This document shows positions 36,395-47,461 of a stretch of 64,000 bases of DNA, in pieces. The DNA is from Carnegiea gigantea (taxonomy: Eukaryota; Streptophyta; Magnoliopsida; Caryophyllales; Cactaceae). The DNA lies in contig JAKOGI010001545.1 of NCBI GenBank assembly GCA_029747015.1, positions 51,001 to 115,000 of the forward strand, in the 5' to 3' direction. The notes beneath the pieces were generated by a model, which made no database searches, was not told where the DNA came from, and was given only the letters and a program-made list of their open reading frames with translations. Each line of letters begins with the position of its first letter. Position 1 is the first letter of the stretch. A program made the position numbers and the translations under genes.

Positions 36395-37912
36395 CGATAA
36401 ACCTCCATTATACCTCTTTTAGACTTAATTTTAACCTCTCATTTCTACGGTTTTTGGGTTGAACTTCAAAGTATAGTGGTCGAATAGGCCTTCTTTATCC
36501 CAGATTTGCTTATATGATATATTTTTATGCTTTTTAGGAGTTCCGTTGAAAGAAAAAGTGAAAACCCGCTAATGTCGTGCGAAAAGATGGCCAGGAAGGC
36601 GAGTTTCGAGCTAAAGAGAAGGTTGTCAAGGCCTACAGATTTGGCATGGTGACCCCATGCCGAGCAGTGCGTGCGTGCCATGCTAAGAAAGTAGGAAGAT
36701 GCTGGGCAGGGAAGTGGTGCCGTGCCACTTTAGTTGATCACGATTAATTGCCGCAAAGTGATGTAATTAGAGAGGGGGTGTGATTTTCTTTTTTCTTGAG
36801 AGGGGCCATCTCTTAAAAAACGACGATTTTCAGTGTTTTAGGTTTTCAATATTCTCCCTGAATTTCAAGCATTGGATTGAAGATTGATTGTATATGCTGG
36901 GCAGGGAAGTGATGTCGTGCCACTTTAGTTGATCACGATTAATTACCGCAAAGCGATGTAATTAGAGAGGGGGTGTGATTTTCTTTTTTCTCGAGAGGGG
37001 CCATCTCTTAAAAAACGACGATTTTTAGTGTTTTAGGTTTTCAATATTCTCCCTGAATTTCAAGCATTGGATTGAAGATTGATTGTATATGAATTTGTGG
37101 ATTGTTGCTACGATTAATTAAAGTACGTTGTTTTCCTTCTTTCTCTTACGTTCGAGTTCAAAGTTTGTACCTTTAATCATGTTCTTCGCGTTTTTGATTA
37201 TGATTGTAATTGTGATTAGAAGAATGATTAGGGGCTAAATTAGTTGTCTTAGATTAGGTGTAGCCCCTATTATGTAAAAGTTAATCATGTTTTAGGTTTA
37301 TGTGAATCATGTCCATGACTGCAATGTGAATTCCTACTTAATGCACCAACTCTTCACTGAATTGCTTGAAAGTGTCTTATTCACTGCTTCTAATTAGGGT
37401 TTAGGAGACCAACAAAAGTTGAATTCTTTACCGAGTGTGACTTTGTAGACAATTGATCTGCCTAGCATGAAAACAGTTAGGGTTTCAATTGAGAATAATT
37501 GATTACGAAATCTTGTAGCTTTGATAATCTTAATTTCGTGAAAATAGATAATTCAAATTAGTTTAGCCAGTCTATTGACCTTTGAGAGAAGGCTTAGATG
37601 CGCTCCAAATGGTAATCCTTTCCACTTCGATTTGCTCACGGGCATGGTTTGCTTGAACTAGTTGCAATTCACATAGCGTAATAGTATGGTGAACCCTAAT
37701 GTAGGACCCTTGTTAACATTGAATTAGATAATTCAGTAGAATAGTACTATTAGTTAGTAATGTTCGCCTAAAGTGGATTTTCACCTGACTCAAGTATTAA
37801 AGTTGAATTCGGTGATTGAAACCAAGTTCCTTATAGACACGACTCGTACTTGCCATTGCTAGTTACAACTGGCATAGTGCACTTGCGGTAACACATTTTA
37901 AGGCAACAAGTT
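36395..37912 (+). repeat. gypsy left LTR
   Basis: About 1.5 kb, ending in CATAGTGCACTTGCGGTAAC and ATTTTAAG. Contains a 195-bp tandem duplication at 36702-37091. Confidence 0.7.
36702..37091 (+). repeat. 195-bp tandem duplication inside the LTR
   Basis: Copy 1 is 36702-36896 and copy 2 is 36897-37091, directly adjacent. The two copies differ at only about six positions, and all differences I see are transitions. Confidence 0.9.
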
Positions 37913-37914
37913 TT

Positions 37915-37940
37915 TAGCATAAATTGTTTTGGAGATACTA
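37915..37940 (+). other. degenerate gypsy primer binding site
   Basis: TTTTTAGCATAAATTGTTTT followed by GGAGATAC aligns with the canonical TTTTTGGCGCCGTTGCCGGGGATAC arrangement. Many C-to-T type changes have destroyed it. Confidence 0.5.
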
Positions 37941-37998
37941 TAATAGATTACATGCTTTTCTTGCTCATTGTGATTTTTATTTAGAAAAGTGAAAAATT

Positions 37999-39137
37999 TT
38001 GAATACAGTTTATGAGGGTGTGAATTATGAGACCCGTACTCTTTTAGCATATTGGGATTTTTGTGCTAAAAATGTTGATGAAGCTTGGGATTTTCTTATT
38101 TGGTTGGCTCGGGATACTTATGAATATGAGATTAGTTGCACTAATTCATACATCCCACCCCTTTGTATCCCTGATTATGCTCTTTCTATGTGTAAAATTT
38201 GCTATTGTTCTGATCATTACAGTAATTCTTGTCCCTGTTATATTTCTGATGAGGGCTTTGCTAGACTTAGCAATATGATAGAGACAATGAATGAGCAACA
38301 AATTGACTTTGCTAATAAAATGCAGGAGTATGACCTATCATCTAAGACTGACCTTAGTTCTAGTTCTCCTATACTTGATGTCAATCTGTGTCTAATGGTG
38401 TGTCTTTCCCTCCTATATAGTCCGGACTAGAGGAAGTACTCGATCCTCCCTTCACTACTTTGCCCACAGTTGCTCCATCCTTTCCTAATACCCTCAGGGA
38501 CAATACTGCGTTTATCATGATCTTTCTTGATACGCCTTCCCCTTTAGCTTAGTCGACGGAGTTCGGGTTATGTGAGACCATTGGTGTTAGCGCTAGTATT
38601 GATGAAGATGATACTTGGTCTGAGTTAGGCAATGTTTTTATTGAGGAGTATGATCTTCATGAAACTCCAAGAGGGACTTCACATGTTAATGTTGTGGCTA
38701 CGGGGCCAGCTAATCCTGAATTTGCTGATAATATATCCCCCAACCCTATTGATACATTGCATACTTCCCCTTTTCGTTCACTACCCTCCCCTCCCCCTGA
38801 GTATCGTAATATGTTACCCACTGATTATTATGATATGCTTGAGGGGAATATGGTTAACCGTTTGGAGTCTCTAAGTACCTTTAGAGGGCATGACCCCTTT
38901 CTTGACCCCTATAGATTATACCTCGAGACCATGCCTATGAAAATCATGTTGACCTTTGCATTCGATCACTCTAAGGATTTTTCAAGGGCGTTTGATAAAT
39001 TTTGGAGAGCACTTACTATTATTTCAAGATTCATGTTTAAGTGCTCTTATTATTCATCTGAGTTACATGCACAGGTGTTTGATAAGCTCATGCGAGCTTT
39101 GACGGCTTCTGATTTGGTAGCTCAGATCTTGAGATAA
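37999..39137 (+). pseudogene. gypsy gag-like protein with zinc knuckle
   Basis: Frame one (37999-38430) reads MNTVYEGVNYETRTLLAYWD, FCAKNVDEAWDFLIWLARDT and a zinc knuckle CKICYCSDHYSNSC with all CX2CX4HX4C residues present. It is followed by SNMIETMNEQQIDFANKMQE. After a stop at 38428 the sequence continues in another frame (38694-39137) with NISPNPIDTLHTSPFRSLPS, LSTFRGHDPFLDPYRLYLET and ALTIISRFMFKCSYYSSELH. This layout is familiar from non-autonomous plant gypsy elements. A gag function (RNA packaging) is inferred from the knuckle; the rest has no assigned role. At least one stop and one shift break it. Confidence 0.7.
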
Positions 39138-40387
39138 GGAGGAGTGGCTGATACTCCTTCAACCTCCCATCGTATTGTCTTGAGGAGGTGGTAGTTTAGG
39201 TGCACCCACCACCTAACTTGGTAAATTCGTTTCCTCTTTTCTCTTTCTTTATTTTTATTTTGTATATATAGATTTTGTCCTTTCTTATTTATATTTTGCT
39301 TTTGTACAGTTATTTTTGTAGATTTCTTCCTTTTGTTGACTTCTTGTCTCCCAATGAGAACATTGTGAGATTTACGTGTAAGGGTGGGAAGTCATATATC
39401 CTATGCATATCTTTGTGAAAATTTTTTCACTTTTGTATAGTTTTTCTTTTTGACTTTAGGGAAGTTTCGTACTATTCTGATTAGCTTAAATCCCCTGCAC
39501 TTTGACTATTAGCTTGTATAGGAATGTGATGTGCATGATAGATCTTCGTCCTCAGCGTGTCATTTTAGGCCCTACTTCTAACCCCAATTGTTCATTATCG
39601 ATGTGTAATCATGTCCTTATCTATGCCATCATTATTAGCTTAGGGTCTTAGCCTTCCGTGATTGACTCTCCCACCTATTTTTGACACGGTTACTTTAATA
39701 ATTGTCTGCATTCAAAAAAAATAAAAAAAGGAGAAAAAGAAAAACATAAAACAAGGATTGACAAGTACTAGGTGTTACCCTTTGAGGCAATACTACTATT
39801 GGGTGTTATCCTTTGAGGCAGTACTACTACTGGGAAAGTTTACTTCCTATGTTAACAAGTCAAAAATGTAACATGTGTTAGTCAAGTGAGATTGAGTCGA
39901 TTCTGGTAAGCCTGAGTCCTAAGATAATGATACACCTGCACACTGAGCACTAGGATGGATTTCAAATTTTAATGCACAGTGGGGTGAAAAGTTGGTGCTT
40001 CGATGTCATGTATGTGGACAGAGAGTCTTGATATGTACACTCTGTTTATACACAGGCTAATATCTTCATTGCATTGGTGATTTGGTTGGTTAGAATGTGT
40101 ACAGTCTTCCCCTTGTATAGATATTTATGCCTTGTTTGTATATCTGTTCTGTTTTCTTTGTTTTCCTTTCTTCTTTTCCACTTGTTTTCCTTTTCCAAGA
40201 TTTTATGGGTATATCTCCTGCAAACCCTCATGAGACCTTACTCGTCCACTTAGAGGAACCAAGGGGTTCAAGGGCTTGTTGCATACGCTAAATGCAATCG
40301 TGATCCCTACGAAAGTGAGTTACGTTCTTAAGTTAGGTTTTCTTTTGTTTTGCTCGAGAACGAGCAAAAGATAGGTGTGGGGGTATT
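39138..40387 (+). other. non-coding 3' internal region and polypurine tract
   Basis: No pol domains. A 33-34-bp phrase with GTGTTACCCTTTGAGGCAAT is repeated in tandem at about 39770-39838. Just before the right LTR the motif TGCTCGAGAACGAGCA and GATAGGTGTGGGGGTATT (40351-40387) form a small hairpin plus purine tract, a known arrangement at the 3' end of Tat-type elements. Confidence 0.6.
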
Positions 40388-41563
40388 TGTTAGGCGATAA
40401 ATTATCGTACTTTATGTGCCTCTTTCACCCACTTTTAGCTCATATAAGAACCTAATCTTTAGGATTTTTACTTGTTTTATTTACATAATGTAGGAAATAA
40501 GTTCAAATGGAGCAAGTACCATGAAAAAGAGCGAAAACAGACAAAAACAGCAAAAGCAGGCAAGAAAAGGATGATGGAGGGCCGAACCACCGTGCTAGAA
40601 AAATGGCATGGTAGGGCCGTACAACTTGGCACGATCGTGCCCCTCTCCGGTCGCCCGCTCGATTTCTATTTAACCCTCCTCTGACGTTTTTGTTGGGAAC
40701 CTCCTCGGGGCTCTCCTTTAACGACTTTTTGAGAGTTTTTAGTTAGGATTAGCAAGTAAAAATCCCATTCGGGAATTAGATTAGGATTTGTCTCTGTATT
40801 GTTTGGATTCAAACTTGTGGATTCTCAAGTTCATTTAATCAACATAAGTTTTTTCTTCTCTTCCTCTCTTTATTTTGTATGTTTATGTTCATGTTTTGGT
40901 TTATATGCTTTTGTAATATTTATAGATTATAGTTGTGAATTTGGATTGTGATTAGCCTTGTGATGGCCAATTGATTGTTGTTAGTCCTTTGCCACTCTTG
41001 TTTATGCTAGAATTTAAGGTTTTCTCTCACGCCCACCATGTGTTAGATGGAATGCTTGACAGAGCTTTCATCCATGTTTCGGGGTAATGGACTTATGCCG
41101 AAAGGTGAGGTTGATTACCTAGTGTGGGTAGAGTGAATGGCTGGGATTGGGACATAAAAATAGTCTCGTCACTAGTTAAGTCAAGGGTTATCAACCTAGT
41201 AGTTTAGTCGAACTAATCCCATGAAAATAGGTGGTTGGAACAACTAGACTAGCCTATTGACCCTTGCGAGAGGGCTTGGGAGCTCTCAATGACGCAACCA
41301 ATCAACCTCGAATACTGGCATAACTTAGGAAGGCGAGGGTTTAACTTGATCAGCTGGTTTATCTCAGGTTTAATCATAATCGCAGTCTTTTGGTTACTTT
41401 AGTAGTTTAGTTCTATTTTCTATCCCTTTAGTTTTGCCTAACTTGAGATGCTTTAGTTAGCTCTGGTACTTGAAAACTCAATTCTCTGCAGATGACACTC
41501 CGAGTACTCAACGATGCACCTTGCACTTGGGGTTTATAAATATTAAAACTTTTTTCCCTAACA
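40388..41563 (+). repeat. gypsy right LTR
   Basis: 1176 bp, TGTTAGGCG...CCCTAACA. Contains GGCACGATCGTGCC at 40628-40641. More similar to the LTR at 47462-48956 in its 3' half than to the left LTR of this element. Confidence 0.7.
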
Positions 41564-41616
41564 TCACCCTATTTACTCCTCTCTAAGGTGATTTAACTAG
41601 CTAAACTGAGCCACCA
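41564..41616 (+). repeat. Sirevirus-like LTR 2, right end
   Basis: Continues LTR 2 with CACCCTATTTACTCCTCTCT and ends GAGCCACCA, followed by the primer site TTGATATCAGAGC (41618-41630). Confidence 0.85.
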
Positions 41617-43436
41617 ATTGATATCAGAGCTAGTACTAATTTTTAAAGACTTTACTGTCTAATAGTTCGATCCCATAGCTAGTTATGATTTTGAGTCTGA
41701 CTGCCCTCCGCTTTTTAAAGGTGCTAATTATTTTTTTGTGGCAGGAAATAATGGAAAGTTATATCAAGCACAAGAGTCTCGATCTTTGGGAGCCCATGGT
41801 CAAAGGTCCAACGGTTATTGAGAAATCGAAAAATGAATATGCTGAAGATCATTACAAGCAGATATCCAAAAATTTTAAAGTCATAGACATTTTATATTGT
41901 GCTCTTACTATTGGCATTTATGAATTTATCTCACATTGTGATAGTACCAAGGAAATTTGGGAGGCTCTTTATAATTTTTATGGTACTAATCAAAATGTGG
42001 TATTAAGCGAATTTGTGGCTTAGGATAAAATAATCATGGAAGGAAATATTAAGCGAGTTGAGGATCACCAACTATATGAATAGCAAGAACATGAAAAGGA
42101 TGATACAATTTCATAGTTCATACATAATGATCTTAAGCATGCCTAAATTGAGGAATTTCTTGAAAGGGTGAGAAAATAATGATTCTAGTTTTTTATCTAT
42201 TCTCTAAAGCAGTAAGGATGAGGTAACATCCATAACTAAATATTCAAATAATAGTTTTTCACCAAGTTATTATATTTCTTATGATTTAAATACCACACCA
42301 AATTTTCAACTTTCAAAAATTCTTAATTGTGGTGTTAAATCAAGAAAATATGGCAAGATTAAGGGAAAGAAAAATTTTACCACATTAATTTTTCTTACTT
42401 CTAACAATTTTGAATCCAAGAAGAACAGGGCATCAAAATTTGGTCGAGCAACTTAATTCTTGAAGAAATCAAAAAAGAATGCCCATGTTCGAGGGATATT
42501 ATTGATTCTTCATTTAGATACTAATAATGAATTTTCAATGACATTTGATCCTCTTGAAAATTTAAGTGGATTAGGAAACATTGGAGCTTTGCAAAGGTAT
42601 ATAGTAAGTTATGTTTTGCCAAAAGTAAAAATAAGGTAAGTTCATTTCTTTGTCATTGCTCAGATTTCAAGGCCCTAAAATACAGTATAAGGTCTTAAAC
42701 TGCAGGCAGAAACTTGGTACCTTTAACATGACCAATCCAAAGGCTTGAATTTTTCTGTCAACATCTTCAATAGTAATAATATTTGAATTTTTGCTAAACA
42801 TAAGATGATGTTACTTTGCATAATCTACTTCCTATTTGTGGCATTTTGATTTGAAAATTTTTTGAATTTTAATTTGCTTTATTATCTTTGGAAGAATGTG
42901 AGCATGATTAATGTTCCAATATATCTTATACTATTATGACATGGCATTATGCACATATGATCTCATTACTTTTGTCCATAATTATTATGATCCCTAATAC
43001 TTATATTGCTTGTTCTAGAAGAGAAAAATTACATCAATTGATCATTTCTCGATAGCCTTGATTTACTCTTGATAGGAGGAGAATTTTGTTGCTATATGTT
43101 AATCCCTTGTTACATCCTTATGTTGCTTACGAGAATTTGAAGTCAATGAGCATTAGCGTATGTGATTGATTTTGTTGTTAGTGTCTCACCCGTTATATGT
43201 TTTTTATGAGTGCCATAGATTAAGGGGGAGTATCCTTCATTGATTTGTTAAAGAGGAGCTATATGTGTTTACCATAATTTTTGTGCTTCGACTTTTCTTT
43301 CTCCTCTTGTGCTACCTTTTTGATGAAATACAAAAAGGTGGAGAAGTATTTGGAAAACTTTTCATGGTGTGTCATTCAAAATTATATAGATATGTTATTT
43401 TTATTGAGTTCTGTCTTTTATCAAAAAGGAGGAGAT
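41617..43436 (+). pseudogene. Sirevirus-like internal domain 2 with gag remnant
   Basis: Same layout as domain 1. The gag-like frame (about 41751-42023) reads SYIKHKSLDLWEPMVKGPTV through YGTNQNVVLSEFVA and stops with TAG at the same codon as in domain 1. Further stops follow (for example at 42080 and 42115), so the second half is more decayed than in domain 1. The 3' end keeps the purine-rich AAAAAGGAGGAGATTG before LTR 3. Confidence 0.75.
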
Positions 43437-44458
43437 TGTTAGCTTTCTTAAAGCTCACATTGAGTTTTTTTCATATGTTTTGATAAAAGACAAAAAGAGA
43501 TTAATCAATTGACATATTTACCATATTATATATGCATTATCTTGAAATTACAATGCTAATTATAATTGATATAATTATGATTGATAATATCCTTTTTGGT
43601 TATTGTTGTGTCCTGATTATTAGGGATCCTTATGTGGTAAATATTTGACTTTCAAGATTTAAATCTTTTTAAATGCTTGATATTTGCCTTAATTATTTAA
43701 AGGATTGCAATTCATCTCAAAGAGATCCTCAATTAGTCAAATAAACAAAGTAACTATCGCATACAATATCAGAATCAGTGAAAAATGGCTGCTGGCCGTT
43801 GCTACTAAGACTATGAGATCTTCAAGGACCCTGAACTAAAGTTCAGGACCTTGAACTGAAGCTAAAATCCAGGAGGAAATTTGAAGTCAATTTAACGACT
43901 AGTTTTTGAGGGTTTGACAAAGCTCTGCTATAAATATTGAAGCTAGCTAAAGGTTGTTGTGGCTGAAGGCTAAACACAACCAGAGAGATCACAAGCAAAG
44001 AAGAAGAAAGAGAGCTACACTTGCAAATCAAGGGGAGGAATTTGAGAAGAGGTTGAACTTACATTGACATATTTATTTGTTCTCTACCAAAGAAGCATAT
44101 CTTTTAATTGTTATCTTTCTTTGTATTGGGTTTGGTTGATTAGTCGGAGGGCCGACTACCCAAGTATGGTTGGGGAGCAACGCGTACGTTGGGACACCTA
44201 TGGTTGTAGGGTTAACTAGTAGGTTCTACGATTAGTGAATCATATGTAATCGACCAACCTAATAAAAGAAAAAGGATCAAAATCCCATCAGTGAGGGGTA
44301 CCCGTGGGTAGAGGAATAGGCGCGGCCGAATTTCTATAAATTGTGTGTCTTGTCCATATTTACATTTTCTGCATTTCTACTTCGATTATTTTGATGCTTT
44401 GATCATCGCCCTATTTACTCATCTCTAAGGCTGTTTAACTAGCCAAACTAGGCCAACA
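43437..44458 (+). repeat. Sirevirus-like LTR 3
   Basis: 1022 bp, TGTTAGCTTTC...CTAGGCCAACA. A few small insertions relative to LTRs 1 and 4, including a GGTTGTTGTGGCTGAAGGCT stretch near 43951-43972. Confidence 0.85.
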
Positions 44459-46235
44459 ATTGGAATCAAAGCTAGTACTATTTTTTAAAGACTTTATCGT
44501 CTAATAGTTCGATCCCACTGCTAATTATGATTTTGACTCTGACTGCCCTCTGCTTTTTAAAGGTGCCAATTATTTTTTGTGTCAGGAAACAAAGAAACGT
44601 TATATCAAGCACAAGGGTCTCGATCTTTGGGAGCCCATGGTACAAGCTCCAGCAGTTACTGAGAAATTGGAAAACAAATATGCTAAAGATGATTACAAAC
44701 GGATATCCAAAAATTTTAAAGTTATAGACATTTTATATTGTGCTCTTACTATTGATATTTATGAGTTTATCTCACATTGTGATAGTGGCAAGGAAATTTG
44801 GGAGACTCTTTATAATTTTTATGGTACTAATCAAGATGTGGTATTAAGTAAATTTGTGACGTAGGATGAAATAATCATGAAAGGAAATATTAAGCAAGTT
44901 GAGGATCACCAACTACATGAACAGCAAGAACATGAAAATGATGATACAATTCCATGGTTTATACATAATGATGTCAAGCATGCCCAAATTGAGGAATTTC
45001 TTTAAAATGGTGAGAAAAATAATGATTCTAGTCATTCATCTATTCGCCAAAGCAGTAAGGATGAGGTAACATCCATAACTAAATTTTCAAATAATAGTTT
45101 TTCTCCAAGTTGTCATATTTCTTATGATTTAAATACCACACCAAATTTTCAACTTTTCAAAAATTCTTGATTGTGGTGTTAAAATAAGAAAATGTGTCAA
45201 GATGGAGGGAAAGAAAAATTTTATCTCATTAATTTTTCTTACTTCTAACAATTTTGAATCCAAGAAGAAAAGGGCATCACAATTTGGTCGAGCAACTTCA
45301 TTCTTGAAGACATCAAAAAAGGATGCCCATGTTGGTGGCATATTATTGATTCCTCATTTACATACTAATAATGAATTTTTAATAGCATTTGATCCTCTTG
45401 AAAATTTAAGTGGACAAGGAAACATTGGAGCTTCGCAAAGGTATATGGTAAGTTATTTTTTGCCAAAAGTAAAAATAAGGTAAGTTTGTCTGTTTTGTTA
45501 TTGCTCAAATTTCAAGGCCCTGAAATACAATCCAAGGTCTTGAACTGCAGGGTATTTTTTATGTCAACATCTTCAATAGTGATAATATTTGGATTTTTAC
45601 TACACATAAGACGATGTTTTGCATGATTTACTTCCTATTTGTGGCATTTTGATTCAAAATTTTTTAAATTTTAATTTGCTTTATTATCTTGGAATGTGAG
45701 CATGATTATTATTCCAATATATCTTATACTATTATGACATGTTATTATGCACATATGATCTCATTGCTTTTGTCCATAATTATTATGATCCCTAATACTT
45801 ATATTGCTTGTTATAGAAGAGAAAAAATTATATCAATTGATCATTTCTCGATAGCCTTGATTTACTCTTGATAGGGGGAGAATTTTATTACTATATGTTA
45901 ATCCCTTGTTACATCCTTATATTGTTTACTAGAATTTGAAGTCAATGAGCATTAGCGTATGTGATTGATTTTGTTGTTAGTATCTAACCCTTTATATGTT
46001 TTTTTATGAGTGCCATAGATTAAAGGGGAGTATCTTTCATTGATTTGTTAAGGGGGAACTATATGTGTTTGCCATAATTTTTGTGCATTGACTTTTCTTT
46101 CTCCTCTTGTGCTACCTTTTTGATGAAATACAGAAAGGGGGAGAAGTATTTGGAAAACTTTTCATGGTATGTCATTCAAAATTATATGGATATGTTATTT
46201 TTATTGGATTTTGTCTTTCATCAAAAATGGGAGAT
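44459..46235 (+). pseudogene. Sirevirus-like internal domain 3 with gag remnant
   Basis: The gag-like frame 44577-44864 reads RYIKHKGLDLWEPMVQAPAV through SHCDSGKEIWETLYNFYGTN and stops at the same TAG after ...SKFVT. The later acidic segment survives in pieces (ERKKNFISLIFLTSN-like near 45202-45270). The copy is about 40 bp shorter than the other two because of a deletion near 45550. Purine tracts GGGGGAG occur near 45876 and 46138, and GGGAGATTG sits before LTR 4. Confidence 0.75.
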
Positions 46236-47243
46236 TGTTAGCTTTCTTAAAGCTCACATTGAGTTTTTTAATATGTTTTAATGAAAGACAAAAAGAGATT
46301 AATCAATTAATATATTCATCATGTTATATATGCATTATCTTGAGGTTACAATGCTGATTATAATTGATAAAATTACGATTGATAATATCCTTTTTGGTTG
46401 TGGTTGTTTCCTTATTATTAGGGATCCTTATGTGATAAATATTTGAATTTCAATATTTAAATCTTTTTTAAATACTTGATATGTGCCTTGATTATGGAAA
46501 GGATTGCAAATTATCTCAAAGAGATCCTGAATTAGTCAAATAAACAAAGCGACAGTTGCATACAATAACAAAATTAGCCAAAAATATCTCCTGACCGTTA
46601 CTGCTGAGACTATCAGATCTTCAAGGACCCTGAACTGAAGCTCGAGGCCTTAAACTGAAGGTAAAATCCAGAAGGAAATCTGAAGTTAGTCTAACGGCTA
46701 GTTTTTGAGGGTTTTTCAAAACTTTGCTATAAATATTGAAGCTAGCTCAAGGCTGAACACAACAAGAGAGATCGCAAGCAAAGAAGAAGAAAGAGAGCTA
46801 AACTTGCAAATCAAGAGGAGGAATTTGAGAAGAGTTTGAACTTACATTGGGATATATATTTTATTCTCTACCAAAAAAGTGTATCTTATAATTGTTATCT
46901 TTCTTTGTATTAGGTTTGGATTTATTAGTCCGAGGGGCGACTATCCAGGTACGGTTGGAGAACAACGCGTACGTTAGGACACCTATAGTTGTAGGGTCAA
47001 CTAATATATTGTACGCTTGGTGAATAGTGTGTAATCGATCGACCTAATAAAAGAATAAGGTTCAAAATCCCATCGGCGAGGGGCGCCCGTGGGCAGAGGA
47101 CTAGGCGTGATCGAACCTTTATAAATTATGTGTTTTGTCCACATTTACATTTTTCGCATTTCTATTTCGATTATTTTGTGACTGTGATCATCAACGTATT
47201 TACTCCTCTCTAGGGTGATTTAACTAGCCAAACTAGGCCAACA
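46236..47243 (+). repeat. Sirevirus-like LTR 4
   Basis: 1008 bp, ending GCCAAACTAGGCCAACA. Next to GGGTT, the near-match of the left flank GGGTC. Confidence 0.85.
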
Positions 47244-47461
47244 GGGTTAAATGATATTGCTCTCGAACCCAGTGAGTTTCCTAACGGACATAGCAATGGT
47301 AAGAATATTGCTTGGATATTGGCCACACCCATTCCATATGTCAATAACTCTTTGTTGCATTTTCCTAAACAATTCAAGCATATTCAGAAAATCCATGCCA
47401 CAGTTCAACCAATAACTCTTCATATTTGAAGCACAACATAGGGTAGGATACTATGACAATT
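47244..47461 (-). pseudogene. MULE transposase 5' part, segment between two insertions
   Basis: The minus strand reads coding-like sequence that would continue into the MULE N-terminal region at 32595 if the array were removed. Phrases such as ELLVELWHGFSEYA-like and IWNGCGQYPSNILTIAMSV can be followed, with frame changes. Assignment rests on position, strand and the matching flanks more than on motif strength. Confidence 0.5.

Larger units (their letters stand above)
36395..41563 (+). mobile_element. gypsy (Tat/Athila-type) gag-only element with dissimilar LTRs
   Basis: Inserted in LTR 2 of the array, with TCGCC (36390-36394) and TCACC (41564-41568) as a 4/5 target duplication. The left LTR starts CGATAAACCTCC (TG decayed) and is followed by a degenerate Asp-type primer site. 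The right LTR starts TGTTAGGCGATAAATT after a GTGTGGGGGTATT purine tract. The two LTRs have the same general layout but are not recognisably the same sequence. The internal domain carries only gag. No RT or integrase was seen. Confidence 0.7.
32596..47243 (+). mobile_element. tandem array of Sirevirus-like LTR units
   Basis: Four LTRs of about 1.0 kb (32596, 35418, 43437 and 46236 as starts) alternate head to tail with three internal domains of about 1.8 kb. Every LTR start abuts a polypurine tract and every internal LTR end abuts a primer site, with no spacer or target duplication between units. The only duplication-like flanks are GGGTC (32591-32595) and GGGTT (47244-47248) at the outer ends. 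The array therefore behaves as one insertion that later gained units. LTR2 is split by a gypsy element (36395-41563). The internal domains hold only a broken gag-like frame, so the family is non-autonomous. Multiple GGGGGAG-type purine tracts before each 3' LTR fit Sireviruses (copia). Confidence 0.85.

Noticed and set aside
33733..44864. Gag-like ORFs as a tandem host gene family
   Set aside because: Each sits between a tRNA primer site and polypurine tract flanked by LTRs, and all share the same stop, so they are element remnants.
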